Numbered from the stretch's first letter, positions 1 to 8,762 are shown. The stretch is 64,000 bases of DNA from CANLBN01 sp050633525 (GCA_050633525.1 JBOEGR010000028.1:10297-74296); one strand, 5' to 3'. Translations and numbers: made by a program. The notes: generated by a model not told the origin, from the letters alone.

Positions 1-183
1 TGATTGTAAAGCATCAATAAGTAATATAAACCAAATAATGAATTGCATTAACTGCTATCATCTGTATGAATAATGCCTATTCAAAGGAATGATTAGTCGC
101 ACATAAAAAATCAGGTAAAATACCTGCGAGTTTCCCCCCACTAACTATACTGTTGTAGCGTATGTGACCAGCAAGAGGTGTTT

Positions 184-2979
184 ATGAGTGTTTATTTAGA
201 ATACATGGAAGAAATTGAAAGTCGAAAGGGTGAAGGATTACACCCCAAACCGATTGATAGTGCAGAATTAACGGCTGAAATCATTGAACAAATCAAAGAT
301 ACCGCTAATGAGCATAGAGAAGACTCTCTTAAGTTTTTCATATATAACACCTTACCCGGTACGACAAGTGCAGCAGGCGTAAAGGCTGCATTTTTAAAAG
401 AAATTATTCTTGGCGAATCAGTCGTTAAAGAGATTTCACCTACCTTTGCTTTTGAGCTTTTATCTCACATGAAAGGTGGCCCTTCAGTAGAAGTATTGCT
501 AGACCTAGCGTTGGGGGATGACGACCAAGTTGCCAAACCTGCTGCAGATGTTTTAAAAACCCAAGTTTTCTTATACGAAGCGGATATGGAAAAATTGGAA
601 GCTGCCTTTAAAGGAGGCAATGCACTCGCCAAAGACATTCTAGAAAGCTACTCGAAAGCAGAATTTTTTACAAAGTTACCTGATATCGATGAGACAGTTG
701 AAGTTGTCACTTATATTGCCGGTGAAGGTGATATCTCCACTGATTTACTGTCTCCGGGTAATCAAGCTCATTCTCGTTCTGACCGTGAGTTACATGGTAA
801 GTGTCTGATCTCACCTGAAGCCCAGCAAGAAATTCTAGAGTTACAAAAACAGCATCCTGATAAAAAAGTCATGTTGATTGCTGAAAAAGGCACCATGGGC
901 GTAGGTTCTTCACGTATGTCTGGTGTTAACAATGTGGCTTTATGGGCAGGTAAACAGGCTAGCCCTTATGTTCCCTTCGTTAATATTGCTCCTGTTGTTG
1001 CAGGTACTAATGGTATCTCTCCCATCTTTTTGACAACAGTTGGCGTAACCGGCGGTATTGGTTTAGACCTTAAAAATTGGGTTAAAAAGAAAGATGCTGA
1101 GGGTAATACTGTTCTTGATGAGAATGGCGATCCGGTTCTTGAGCAGAGCTATTCTGTCGAGACGGGTACTGTACTAACCATTAATACTAAAGAAAAGAAA
1201 CTTTACAATGGTGATAAAGAGTTGGTTGACGTAAGTTCTGCGTTTACACCACAGAAAGTAGAGTTTATGAAAGCGGGCGGTTCTTATGCCATTGTTTTCG
1301 GTAAAAAACTTCAAACTTTTGCTGCTAAAACACTCGGTGTAAAAGCGCCATTGGTTTATGCAGCCTCTAAAGAAATTTCTCACGAAGGCCAAGGTTTGAC
1401 GGCCGTAGAGAAAATCTTTAACAAGAATGCAGTGGGTGTTGCTTCTAAAAATGCCTTGCATGCAGGATCAGATGTTCGTGTACAAGTGAACATTGTGGGT
1501 TCGCAAGATACAACGGGTTTAATGACTTCTCAAGAATTAGAGTCTATGGCTGCAACGGTCATTTCCCCGATCGTTGACGGTGCTTATCAATCAGGTTGTC
1601 ATACCGCCTCTGTATGGGATAAAAAAGCGCAAGCGAATATTCCTAGACTGATGAGCTTTATGAATAAGTTTGGTTTGATTACGGCCCGTGACCCTAAAGG
1701 TGCTTACCCCGCTATGACGGATGTGATTCATAAAGTATTGAATGACATTACAGTAGATGATTGGTCGATTATTATCGGTGGTGATTCACATACGCGTATG
1801 TCGAAAGGCGTCGCCTTTGGTGCCGACTCAGGTACAGTAGGTTTGGCTTTAGCAACCGGTGAAGCGACGATGCCGATTCCTGAATCGGTTAAAGTGACCT
1901 TTAAAGGTGATATGAAAGAGTATATGGACTTTCGTGACGTCGTCCATGCTACTCAAGCGCAAATGCTGAAGCAGTTCAGCGGCGAAAATGTATTCCAAGG
2001 CCGTATTATTGAAGTACATATCGGTACCTTGTTAGCAGACCAAGCCTTTACCTTTACTGATTGGACTGCAGAGATGAAGGCAAAAGCCTCTATCTGTATT
2101 TCGAATGACGAAACACTTATCGGTTCATTGGAATTAGCGAAAAGCCGAATCCAAATTATGATCGATAAAGGCATGGATAATGAAGCGCAAACACTTGCGG
2201 GCCTTATTGCAATCGCAGATAAGCGTATTGCAGGTATTCAATCAGGTGAGCAGCCCGCATTAGTGCCAGATAATACTGCTAAATACTATGCTGAAGTGGT
2301 TGTTGATCTTGATGAAATCGATGAGCCTATGATTGCTGATCCAGACGTTAATAACGAAGATGTTTCTAAGCGTTATACACACGACGTGATTCGTCCCGTG
2401 TCTTACTATAATGAGAAATCAGTAGATCTTGGTTTTGTGGGTTCTTGTATGGTTCACAAAGGTGATATGCAAATTATCGCTCAGATGTTACGTAATTTAG
2501 AAGCGCAAAATGGGAGCGTTGAATTCAAGGCGCCATTAGTTGTAGCTCCACCCACTTATAATATTGTGGATGAGCTAAAAGCTGAAGGTGACTGGGATGT
2601 TCTTGCCAAGTATGCTGGCTTTGAATTTGATGATACCAACCCTAAAGCTGTCGCTCGTACTAAATACGACAACATTCTTTATCTTGAGCGTCCAGGTTGT
2701 AACCTATGCATGGGTAACCAAGAGAAAGCAGAGCCCGGTGATACCGTTATTGCCACTTCAACTCGCTTATTCCAAGGCCGTGTTGTCGGTGATTCGGAAG
2801 AGAAAAAAGGTGAGTCCTTATTGGGTTCTACACCATTGGTTGTGCTAGCTACTGTTCTTGGTCGCTTCCCGACACTTGAAGAGTATAAAGCTGCTGTTGA
2901 CGGCATTAATCTAACGGACTTTGTTCCACCTGAGGAAGAAATGTCAGTGGAAGCCACACCAATTAAGTTTGTTGGCTGA
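184..2979 (+). CDS. acnB: Bifunctional aconitate hydratase B / 2-methylisocitrate dehydratase
   Basis: This TCA-cycle enzyme interconverts citrate and isocitrate through a [4Fe-4S] cluster; AcnB enzymes also hydrate 2-methyl-cis-aconitate. The sequence aligns by eye along its whole length with AcnB: an N-terminal HEAT-like domain, then the swivelling domain, then the cluster domains. The cluster cysteines are visible at about residues 755 (GSCM) and 839/842 (CNLCMGN). I start at ATG 184 because GAGG (175-178) sits five bases upstream; a GTG at 178 would overlap that site. At 931 residues it is longer than E. coli AcnB (about 865). Part of the excess is a charged segment near residues 300-325 (KKKDAEGNTV onward). 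It appears to be a single-gene transcript ending at a hairpin at 3007. The identification is secure. Confidence 0.97.
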   Translation: MSVYLEYMEEIESRKGEGLHPKPIDSAELTAEIIEQIKDTANEHREDSLKFFIYNTLPGTTSAAGVKAAFLKEIILGESVVKEISPTFAFELLSHMKGGPSVEVLLDLALGDDDQVAKPAADVLKTQVFLYEADMEKLEAAFKGGNALAKDILESYSKAEFFTKLPDIDETVEVVTYIAGEGDISTDLLSPGNQAHSRSDRELHGKCLISPEAQQEILELQKQHPDKKVMLIAEKGTMGVGSSRMSGVNNVALWAGKQASPYVPFVNIAPVVAGTNGISPIFLTTVGVTGGIGLDLKNWVKKKDAEGNTVLDENGDPVLEQSYSVETGTVLTINTKEKKLYNGDKELVDVSSAFTPQKVEFMKAGGSYAIVFGKKLQTFAAKTLGVKAPLVYAASKEISHEGQGLTAVEKIFNKNAVGVASKNALHAGSDVRVQVNIVGSQDTTGLMTSQELESMAATVISPIVDGAYQSGCHTASVWDKKAQANIPRLMSFMNKFGLITARDPKGAYPAMTDVIHKVLNDITVDDWSIIIGGDSHTRMSKGVAFGADSGTVGLALATGEATMPIPESVKVTFKGDMKEYMDFRDVVHATQAQMLKQFSGENVFQGRIIEVHIGTLLADQAFTFTDWTAEMKAKASICISNDETLIGSLELAKSRIQIMIDKGMDNEAQTLAGLIAIADKRIAGIQSGEQPALVPDNTAKYYAEVVVDLDEIDEPMIADPDVNNEDVSKRYTHDVIRPVSYYNEKSVDLGFVGSCMVHKGDMQIIAQMLRNLEAQNGSVEFKAPLVVAPPTYNIVDELKAEGDWDVLAKYAGFEFDDTNPKAVARTKYDNILYLERPGCNLCMGNQEKAEPGDTVIATSTRLFQGRVVGDSEEKKGESLLGSTPLVVLATVLGRFPTLEEYKAAVDGINLTDFVPPEEEMSVEATPIKFVG

Positions 2980-3006
2980 TAGGTTAACTTTCCATTATTG
3001 AAAACA

Positions 3007-3036
3007 GGGGCCTATTCATTTAGGCCTCGTGTTTTT
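3007..3036 (+). terminator. Rho-independent terminator after acnB
   Basis: Seven-base-pair stem (GGGGCCT 3007-3013 with AGGCCTC 3022-3028, one G-U pair), eight-base loop, then GTGTTTTT. It starts 27 bases after the acnB stop codon. Confidence 0.75.
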
Positions 3037-3225
3037 ACCCTCTCTGCTCTTTTATCTTATTATTACTGTCTTTCTACTCACTTCACTTTAGTACTCTACT
3101 AGGGCGTTCGGCTACATTTTTGCTTTATATTCTTGAAATAGTCTATTCATATTGTTTATAGCCTTACAATAAACTCTCTTTTTTATTTATACTAACTACA
3201 TATCAATTAGGTAATTTTCGCTAAT

Positions 3226-4161
3226 ATGAATATCGATCACTTTGACCTTAATCTGCTGGTTTGCTTTGATGTGCTCATGCGTGAGCGTAATGTCTCCAGA
3301 GCAGCGGAAAAGCTAAATATTAGCCAACCGGCAATGAGTAATAGTCTGAAACGCTTGCGGCATCATTTTGGTGACCCTTTATTAGTACGTACGACCGGGG
3401 GTATGCAACCAACCGAAAAGGCTTTGGAGCTTGAGCCTCTTATACGTCAGTCGCTCACGGTTGCGGAAGAGGCCTTGTCGCCTAATGAAGACTTTGATCC
3501 TCTCAATAGTCAGAGAACGTTTCGTTTATTGGTTAGTGATTATGTAGAAGGGACGCTAATTACGGCTTTAGTGGCTTATTTACAGCAACATGCGCCGAAG
3601 CTGTCGCTGGATATCATGACCTTAAGTGACGGTAGTTTTCAAGACTTAGAAAAGGGTGCGATTGACCTAGCGATTAACCGTTTTGATTCAGTACCGCAGT
3701 CGTTTTATCAGCGCCCCATCTGGAAAGACAGCTTTTCTTGCCTTTTGGCTCAAGGTCATCCGCTAATAGAAAAAAATACGATTGATAACTATCTTGCTGA
3801 GTCGCATATATGGGTCAGTAAGACAGGGATCGGTGTAGGTACTGGTATGTCTCAATCAAGTGATCGAGGGTGGGTAGATGATGCTTTAACGAGTTTGGGG
3901 CACGAGCGTGAGATTAGTGTCTTTACTCGGCATTACCAAATCATTCCTTTATTAGTCAAACAAACGAACTTAGTCGCGACGATGCCAACACGAGCAGCAT
4001 TGTTGTATAAAGATGACCCTAGTCTACGTATAATCGAGCCACCTTTTCCAATATCACCCATTGAAGTCAATATGGTGTGGAGCCCTTTGTTGCATCACAA
4101 TGGTGCCCATCGTTGGATTAGGCAAACGTTAATTGATTTAGCTAACAAGATGGTAGGCTGA
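3226..4161 (+). CDS. LysR-family transcriptional regulator
   Basis: The first 65 residues form the LysR winged helix-turn-helix (FDLNLLVCFDVLMRERNVSRAAEKL, then ISQPAMSNSLKRLR), followed by the linker helix and a periplasmic-binding-like effector domain from about residue 95. The length of 311 is typical. LysR proteins bind DNA as tetramers and respond to a small-molecule coinducer. No divergent target gene lies next to it: acnB upstream is on the same strand and has its own terminator, and the downstream gene is convergent. The regulated target and ligand therefore cannot be assigned from context. The start places the HTH at the usual distance from the N-terminus. Confidence 0.9.
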   Translation: MNIDHFDLNLLVCFDVLMRERNVSRAAEKLNISQPAMSNSLKRLRHHFGDPLLVRTTGGMQPTEKALELEPLIRQSLTVAEEALSPNEDFDPLNSQRTFRLLVSDYVEGTLITALVAYLQQHAPKLSLDIMTLSDGSFQDLEKGAIDLAINRFDSVPQSFYQRPIWKDSFSCLLAQGHPLIEKNTIDNYLAESHIWVSKTGIGVGTGMSQSSDRGWVDDALTSLGHEREISVFTRHYQIIPLLVKQTNLVATMPTRAALLYKDDPSLRIIEPPFPISPIEVNMVWSPLLHHNGAHRWIRQTLIDLANKMVG

Positions 4162-4185
4162 GGGCCTATCATGTTGATTCCAGGT

Positions 4186-4737
4186 TTATTGGTTAATGAT
4201 TTTTTTGATTTCCAATAGCCAGCCGTCACTTGGAGACTCTATTAGTTCAAATGAGCGGGGGTGCTTGGCTTGATCGACAAAGAGTAGGTATTGTCGACCT
4301 TCTTCAAAATGACCATAAACTTGGCAATTTTCATCTCGTGAGAAGTTTCCCAAGTCTGAATAGGCCCAAAATTGAATATCGTTGTGGTTATCAAAGGTAT
4401 TTCTACCCGTTTTTCCATAGGCTAATTTGCCAGTAAGAGAAAAATTGTTTTGCTGGTTACCTTTCAGTACCTCGGTGACAAAAAACTCGGTAATATACGT
4501 ATCGCCGCTCACGCTTTGAGGTTTATAAGCTTGAGCTAAGACGATGCTATTAGTGTTGTTTACTAGTTCTTCACTTGACCAAAGTTGCTCTGCTGGCAAA
4601 TTTTGACAGGCGACTATGATAGGGCTTATGAGAGTGATTGCTATGGTAGATAGCGTATAAAAAAACCGCTTGTACCACTTAGGTGGCGGTATACGGTATA
4701 CGGCTAAAGTCGTATAAATATTGACAGAATGGTTCAT
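4186..4737 (-). CDS. Putative lipoprotein of unknown function
   Basis: I do not recognise the family. The ATG at 4737 is preferred over an upstream GTG at 4752 because GAGAGG lies six to seven bases before it. The N-terminus has a long leader with a basic stretch (KWYKR), a hydrophobic segment (FFYTLSTIAITLISPIIVA) and a lipobox-like IVAC at residues 41-44, so Cys44 is the likely lipidated residue. Gln at the next position suggests the outer membrane rather than inner-membrane retention. The mature part of about 140 residues has a beta-rich look (TYITEFFVTEVLKG, FSLTGKLAYG) and one further cysteine near the C-terminal third. It is convergent with the LysR gene and divergent from the DUF1289 gene. 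Confidence 0.6.
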   Translation of the reverse strand: MNHSVNIYTTLAVYRIPPPKWYKRFFYTLSTIAITLISPIIVACQNLPAEQLWSSEELVNNTNSIVLAQAYKPQSVSGDTYITEFFVTEVLKGNQQNNFSLTGKLAYGKTGRNTFDNHNDIQFWAYSDLGNFSRDENCQVYGHFEEGRQYLLFVDQAKHPRSFELIESPSDGWLLEIKKIINQ

Positions 4738-4975
4738 ATTGATACCTCTCACTCTATAAACAGAAGGTATTTACTTAGAGTGTTGAAAATAAAGCACACA
4801 CATTATTATTGTTAGTGTGCTTAGGCTAAAGCAAAAAAATACAGACGGCAAGTCCTGAGTTTATTTTATCTATGATTGCCAGTCGGTGTTTTCATAGCTT
4901 GTTTGGTATTAAGTTAAGATTTTTAAGAAAAGAGTACTTAAGAAAATAAAGTGACTAGCATAAGAAGGCGTATTA

Positions 4976-5419
4976 ATGGGAAATGTTAAAACACCCTGTA
5001 TTGGTGTGTGTTCAACCGGTATTGGGGATCTCGTGTGTAGAGGCTGTAAGCGTTTTGCTCATGAAGTGATTGATTGGAATGGTTATACCCAAGAGCAGCG
5101 CCAATTAGTGGTAGATAGGCTAGATCAATTCTTGCAAAAGATCGTGGGCAATATGATCGATATTTTCGATGAAAAACAGTTATTAAAACAAATGCAGTAT
5201 CAGCAAATACATTTTAATGACCAGCTATCTAGTAGTCGTTGGGTCTACGAGCTTTTGCGCAATGGTGCGAGTCAGATTAATAATACAGATGATTTTGGTT
5301 TTCGTTTAAAACCTCAATGGCAACGTTATTCTTTAGAGCAAGTAAAACAGTTTTTAGAGCAAGATTTTTTCACCTTGTCGAGCGCGCACTATGATCGATA
5401 TATTGCCACCGCTACTTAA
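4976..5419 (+). CDS. DUF1289 domain protein
   Basis: The N-terminal 50 residues carry the DUF1289 signature: TPCIGVCSTG, then DLVCRGCKRFAHEVIDW, with four cysteines (C-x3-C ... C-x2-C) that suggest metal or Fe-S binding. The remaining 95 residues are an uncharacterised extension (LLKQMQYQQIHFNDQLSSSR and onward) longer than in minimal DUF1289 proteins. The biochemical role of this family is not established. It is followed after 18 bases by a secreted LEA14-like protein, so the two are probably co-transcribed. Identification of the domain is good; function is unknown. Confidence 0.8.
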   Translation: MGNVKTPCIGVCSTGIGDLVCRGCKRFAHEVIDWNGYTQEQRQLVVDRLDQFLQKIVGNMIDIFDEKQLLKQMQYQQIHFNDQLSSSRWVYELLRNGASQINNTDDFGFRLKPQWQRYSLEQVKQFLEQDFFTLSSAHYDRYIATAT

Positions 5420-5437
5420 GGAGCTTCTGAGAAAGCC

Positions 5438-5935
5438 ATGCATATGTTTTATAATCGCTTAACTAAAATGATATCGCTTTATTCTTTTTTATTACTTTTG
5501 TTATTGAGCCTGATTAGCAATATTTCTCAGGCAAATAATTTATTTACTATGACTGCTCCAGAGGTTGAGGTTTCACAGGTAGAGTTTTTGCGTTGGGTAG
5601 AAAAAGATTTATTTCTTAATGTGAGCTTTTCTGTTACGAATCAAAATGACAGTGATGTGAATATTAAGGCGATTCGTTATGAGATGTTAGTGATGGGGCG
5701 CTCCATTACGAAAGATTATCATGAACAGAAAATTTTTCTTGGCGCAAATACGATTAGTGAGATTGTATTGCCTATTACAATAGATATGATGCGTTTATTT
5801 TCAGTCATGCCAGAAGCGCTACTTGCTAATAAAGTGGAGTACGTATTAACGGGTGCTGTAGTTGTAGAGGGCTTGGTTTTACATTTGCCTTTTGAACAAA
5901 AAGGGTCTTTGCCCCTCTATAATCAGCCGCAGTAA
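5438..5935 (+). CDS. Secreted LEA14-like (WHy/LEA type 2) protein
   Basis: A hydrophobic stretch (ISLYSFLLLLLLSLISNISQAN, roughly residues 12-33) forms a signal peptide, with probable cleavage after SQA. The mature 130 residues (VSQVEFLRWVEKDLFLNVSFSVTNQND, then a long beta-rich region) fit the single beta-sandwich of LEA14/WHy proteins, where a pattern of alternating hydrophobic residues surrounds an N-P/N-D type turn. Such proteins are usually periplasmic and of unclear function, sometimes linked to stress. Two in-frame ATG codons lie close together (5438 and 5444); the first is used. The gene follows the DUF1289 gene closely. The family call rests on pattern only. Confidence 0.6.
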   Translation: MHMFYNRLTKMISLYSFLLLLLLSLISNISQANNLFTMTAPEVEVSQVEFLRWVEKDLFLNVSFSVTNQNDSDVNIKAIRYEMLVMGRSITKDYHEQKIFLGANTISEIVLPITIDMMRLFSVMPEALLANKVEYVLTGAVVVEGLVLHLPFEQKGSLPLYNQPQ

Positions 5936-5945
5936 ATGATACCCT

Positions 5946-6395
5946 TTAGATGGGGGGTTGAGTGTGATGCTGTACATCCAAGGGCTGCAAATAATAATGA
6001 TGTGGGTTTAAAGTAGGGTCATCACTGATCAACGTTTTAACTTGATATAAATCCAGCATCCATCCATTTAACATTTTATTTAATAAATTAGTTTCAAAGG
6101 GATTAAGCGGTTTTCTAATATACTCTGCAATATCGTCTTCGTTCATTGATTTTAATAAGCTGCGATGAATATCGCCAATGCAAATTAGTCTCTCATAAGT
6201 ATCATTACCGAGTTGTAGTTCATAGCGCGTTTTAACGCGTTTACGCCATGTCGATATGGTCGTTCTGGTTGCTGCACCTGCGAGTACTCTTCTTTCATTG
6301 TCAGTGATTTTCCAGCAGTCCGTGATCAATAAAAATTGTTTAGCCGCAATTCGACCAAGGTGTGACTTTTGTTCAACGGAAAGTTCGCTATTCAT
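5946..6395 (-). CDS. Xre/MbcA/ParS-family antitoxin-like protein, no adjacent toxin
   Basis: The N-terminal half is a helix-turn-helix of the Xre-like antitoxin type (ITDNERRVLAGAATRTTISTWRKRV). The C-terminal half matches the toxin-binding region of the family: RLICIGDIHRSLLKSM, then PLNPFETNLLNKMLNGWMLDLYQVKTLI, the counterpart of the PPFGGxSxLxRMLxG-DLYxVRxYL pattern. Relatives pair with RES-domain toxins that destroy NAD+. No RES gene lies next to it: the neighbours are a LEA14-like gene (convergent) and lldD (same strand, upstream). The promoter carries two palindromes typical of autorepression. It may be an orphan regulator or a remnant of a lost toxin-antitoxin pair. Confidence 0.7.
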   Translation of the reverse strand: MNSELSVEQKSHLGRIAAKQFLLITDCWKITDNERRVLAGAATRTTISTWRKRVKTRYELQLGNDTYERLICIGDIHRSLLKSMNEDDIAEYIRKPLNPFETNLLNKMLNGWMLDLYQVKTLISDDPTLNPHHYYLQPLDVQHHTQPPI

Positions 6396-6425
6396 TGCTT
6401 GCTTTTAATGTGAGTTGTTTCTTTG

Positions 6426-6453
6426 AGTATAGATCTATACCTTAATTTAGCAA
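6426..6453 (-). promoter_or_regulatory. Promoter of the antitoxin-like gene with overlapping palindrome
   Basis: Read on the minus strand: TTGCTA (6453-6448), 16-base spacer, TATACT (6431-6426). The perfect 14-bp palindrome GTATAGATCTATAC at 6427-6440 overlaps the -10 element, so a bound repressor would block RNA polymerase. The start codon lies about 30 bases downstream. Confidence 0.55.
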
Positions 6454-6466
6454 AAAATTTATTTGG

Positions 6467-6496
6467 CTCAGTATATAAGTATAGATATATACTGAG
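6467..6496. promoter_or_regulatory. Upstream palindromic operator-like site
   Basis: A 30-bp inverted repeat with 11-bp arms (CTCAGTATATA and TATATACTGAG). Inside it GTATAGATATATAC (6479-6492) differs by one base from the promoter palindrome at 6427-6440. The two copies are 52 bp apart, close to five helical turns, so one protein could bind both on the same face of the DNA. Confidence 0.5.
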
Positions 6497-6576
6497 AATA
6501 AGCATTAAGTTTTGAGGTCAGCCCTTAACATCCAGCCTTTAAAGTCCAGCCCTCAAAATACGCCCCTCAGTATTCA

Positions 6577-7722
6577 TTACCTAAACCGCAAATTATTTCT
6601 AGAGAGTTGCGCTATATTTGTACGGCCCATTAACTTCATATCTCTTTCTAGTTCTGCGCGCATTAAGCCTAATGCTCGTTCTACACCTTTTTGGCCGGCG
6701 GCAGCCAAAGGGTAAAGGTACATACGGCCAATGCCGACAGCTTTAGCGCCAAGTGAGAGGGCTTTAAGTACATGGGTACCACGTTGTACGCCGCTATCGA
6801 ATATGACGTCTATTTTATCGCCGACAGCGTCAACAATTTCAGCGAGTTGATCAAAAGAGCTGCGGGAACCATCAAGTTGTCGACCACCGTGGTTGGAAAT
6901 GACAATGCCAGTACAGCCAATGTCGACTGCTTTACGTGCGTCTTCAACACTCATAATACCTTTTAAACAAAATTGACCATCCCATTGGGCTACCATTTTT
7001 TCGACGTCGTCCCAATTCATTGAAGGATCCAGCATATTACTAAAATAGTCGCCAATAGAGCTGGCGCCACCATCCATATCCACATGATCTTGTAATTGAG
7101 GTAAGCTAAATTTTTCATGGGTAACGTAGTTGATCCCCCACATGGGTTTAATGGCAAATTGGATTAGTCCCCCAAGTGTTAAACGAAAAGGAATGGAAAA
7201 GCCGGTTCTGAGGTCGCGCTCGCGATTACCGCCGGTAATCGAGTCTACTGTTAGCATCATGACTTCAATACCCGCTTGTTTGGCGCGCTCCATCATGGCG
7301 CTATTGAGTCCGCGATCTTTATGGAAATAAAACTGATATACCTGCGGGGTATCGATTTGTTTGGCGATGTCTTCAAGGCTCACCGTGCCCAATGAGGATA
7401 CACCAAACATGGTGCCATATTTTTCTGCGGCGGCGGCCACAGCGCGTTCCCCTTGATGATGGAATAATCGCTGTAACGCTGTAGGAGAGCAATAAACAGG
7501 CATGTCGAGTTTTTGTCCCATTACTGTGACGGACAGATCTATGTCCTTCACTCCAGTTAACACGTTGGGTATCAAGTCGCAGTGCTCGAAGGCTTCGGTA
7601 TTGCGACGATAGGTACTTTCATCGTCCGCGCCGCCATCAATATAATTAAAGATTGGGCCTGGCAGCCTTTTTTTCGCTAATTGTCGAAAATCATGGAAGT
7701 TGTGACAGTCTTTGAGTCGCAT
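6577..7722 (-). CDS. lldD: L-lactate dehydrogenase (FMN-dependent, quinone-linked)
   Basis: This is a member of the FMN-dependent alpha-hydroxyacid dehydrogenase family, which oxidises L-lactate to pyruvate and passes electrons to the quinone pool at the inner membrane. Seen in the sequence: N-terminal RLPGPIFNYIDGGADDE, the FMN-binding SPTALQRLFHHQGE, and the catalytic SNHGGRQLDGS with His278 as the proposed base, then DSGVQRGTHVLKALSLGA and GIGRMYLY. Length 381 matches LldD. It is divergent from a FadR-type regulator, and an operator-like palindrome lies 25 bases before its start. Context makes lactate the likely substrate; mandelate or another 2-hydroxyacid is the alternative. Confidence 0.9.
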   Translation of the reverse strand: MRLKDCHNFHDFRQLAKKRLPGPIFNYIDGGADDESTYRRNTEAFEHCDLIPNVLTGVKDIDLSVTVMGQKLDMPVYCSPTALQRLFHHQGERAVAAAAEKYGTMFGVSSLGTVSLEDIAKQIDTPQVYQFYFHKDRGLNSAMMERAKQAGIEVMMLTVDSITGGNRERDLRTGFSIPFRLTLGGLIQFAIKPMWGINYVTHEKFSLPQLQDHVDMDGGASSIGDYFSNMLDPSMNWDDVEKMVAQWDGQFCLKGIMSVEDARKAVDIGCTGIVISNHGGRQLDGSRSSFDQLAEIVDAVGDKIDVIFDSGVQRGTHVLKALSLGAKAVGIGRMYLYPLAAAGQKGVERALGLMRAELERDMKLMGRTNIAQLSRNNLRFR

Positions 7723-7746
7723 AATGGCTCCAGTAGCTACTATTAA

Positions 7747-7761
7747 ATTGGTCTAACCAAT
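7747..7761. promoter_or_regulatory. LldR-type operator near lldD
   Basis: Perfect 15-bp palindrome ATTGGT-CTA-ACCAAT. It fits the TGGT-N3-ACCA operator type of FadR/LldR-family GntR regulators. It lies 25 bases upstream of the lldD start and is repeated, with only the three central bases changed, at 7913. Confidence 0.8.
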
Positions 7762-7908
7762 ATTTGCTATATTGTGACCTATCTCAACTCTGTTATAGTG
7801 GCTTGTCAATGATTAAATGTAATTATTTTAAATTATTGATTTTGTTAAAAAATTATATTTAATTTCAGCTTTTCAATTTCATTTTTTCATCTTCTTTAAT
7901 TACAAAGA

Positions 7909-7914
7909 TATAAT
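7909..7914 (+). promoter_or_regulatory. Consensus -10 element of the lldR promoter
   Basis: TATAAT, a perfect match, ends 13 bases before the ATG of the regulator gene. Transcription would begin at about 7920-7922, leaving only six to eight bases of leader. The -35 region is weak. Confidence 0.5.
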
Positions 7915-7927
7915 TGGTTAGACCAAT
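7913..7927. promoter_or_regulatory. LldR-type operator abutting the lldR start codon
   Basis: Perfect 15-bp palindrome ATTGGT-TAG-ACCAAT, ending directly before the ATG at 7928 and overlapping the -10 element. Binding here would autorepress the regulator. The centre-to-centre distance to the 7747 site is 166 bp, near sixteen helical turns. Confidence 0.8.
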
Positions 7928-8686
7928 ATGAAACAAACAGACGAATTATACCAATTTTATGAGGCGGCAATTATCGAGGGTAGTTTGCGTTCTGGTACAC
8001 GTTTGCCGGCAGAGCGTGAGCTCGCACAACGGTTTAATCTATCCCGCACCAGTGTGCGGGAGGTGCTGCAGCGATTAAAAGCAAAAGACTGGATTGTCAG
8101 TAAGAGGGGTGGGGGACATTACGTTTCGGCCCAACTGCAACAGGATTTAGCTGAACCTATGCTAAAAATATTGTCGAATAACCCGGATGCCCATTTCGAC
8201 TTGTTGGAATTTAGGCATAGCATTGAAGGGGATTGCGCTTATAATGCGGCCCTGAGAGCGAATACCTTGGATTTGGATGCCTTATCTGAATCTTATCGAC
8301 ATTTGGAAAAAGTCTATCGTGCCAACGACATTGAGGCACAAGCCGAGGCGGATGCCGCTTTTCATTTGGCGATAGCAGAAGCAAGCCATAATTTGATTTT
8401 TCTGCACCTGATGAAAAGCTTATTCAGCGTCTTGCGAAGCAATATGTTGAGTAGCATTGTCAGTATGTTTGATAATGATATTTCACGGCAAGCATTGATG
8501 AGCCAGCACTCGGCTATTTATGATGCCATTATTCATCGTCAGCCGAGTACCGCCAAAGAGGCTGCTCATAAGCATATTCGCTATGTGGAAGAGTTATTGC
8601 AAAACCTCGCGCGCGAGCAGCATCGTCAAGAGCGGTCTGAGCGTAGGCATAACAAAAGGCCCAACAAAAGCCACAATAAAGATTAG
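7928..8686 (+). CDS. lldR: FadR-subfamily GntR regulator of lactate use (LldR-like)
   Basis: The N-terminal winged HTH (SGTRLPAERELAQRFNLSRTSVREVLQRL, then KRGGGHYVS) is GntR type. It is followed by an all-helical FCD ligand domain whose metal-binding histidines are in FHLAIAEASHN and AAHKHIRYVEELL. The C-terminus is a basic, His/Asn/Lys-rich tail. It is divergent from lldD, and two near-identical operators flank the intergenic region, so it most likely represses both genes until lactate is present. The start codon directly follows one operator with no room for a ribosome binding site. No later start is plausible, because the HTH begins about residue 20. Confidence 0.88.
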   Translation: MKQTDELYQFYEAAIIEGSLRSGTRLPAERELAQRFNLSRTSVREVLQRLKAKDWIVSKRGGGHYVSAQLQQDLAEPMLKILSNNPDAHFDLLEFRHSIEGDCAYNAALRANTLDLDALSESYRHLEKVYRANDIEAQAEADAAFHLAIAEASHNLIFLHLMKSLFSVLRSNMLSSIVSMFDNDISRQALMSQHSAIYDAIIHRQPSTAKEAAHKHIRYVEELLQNLAREQHRQERSERRHNKRPNKSHNKD

Positions 8687-8762
8687 CCATAGTAAAATTA
8701 GATATAATGAAGGCGTAGCGGTTCAGCCGCGAATTAAAATTAGAATTACCTAAGTTGAGTTT

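Noticed and set aside
4792..4822. Hairpin AAGCACAC/GTGTGCTT before the lipoprotein gene
   Set aside because: Fifteen-base loop and position upstream of a gene start on that strand; no gene would be ended by it and no known riboswitch matches.
6512..6715. Forward-strand ORF at the lldD end
   Set aside because: It is antisense to the conserved C-terminus of lldD and has no independent support.
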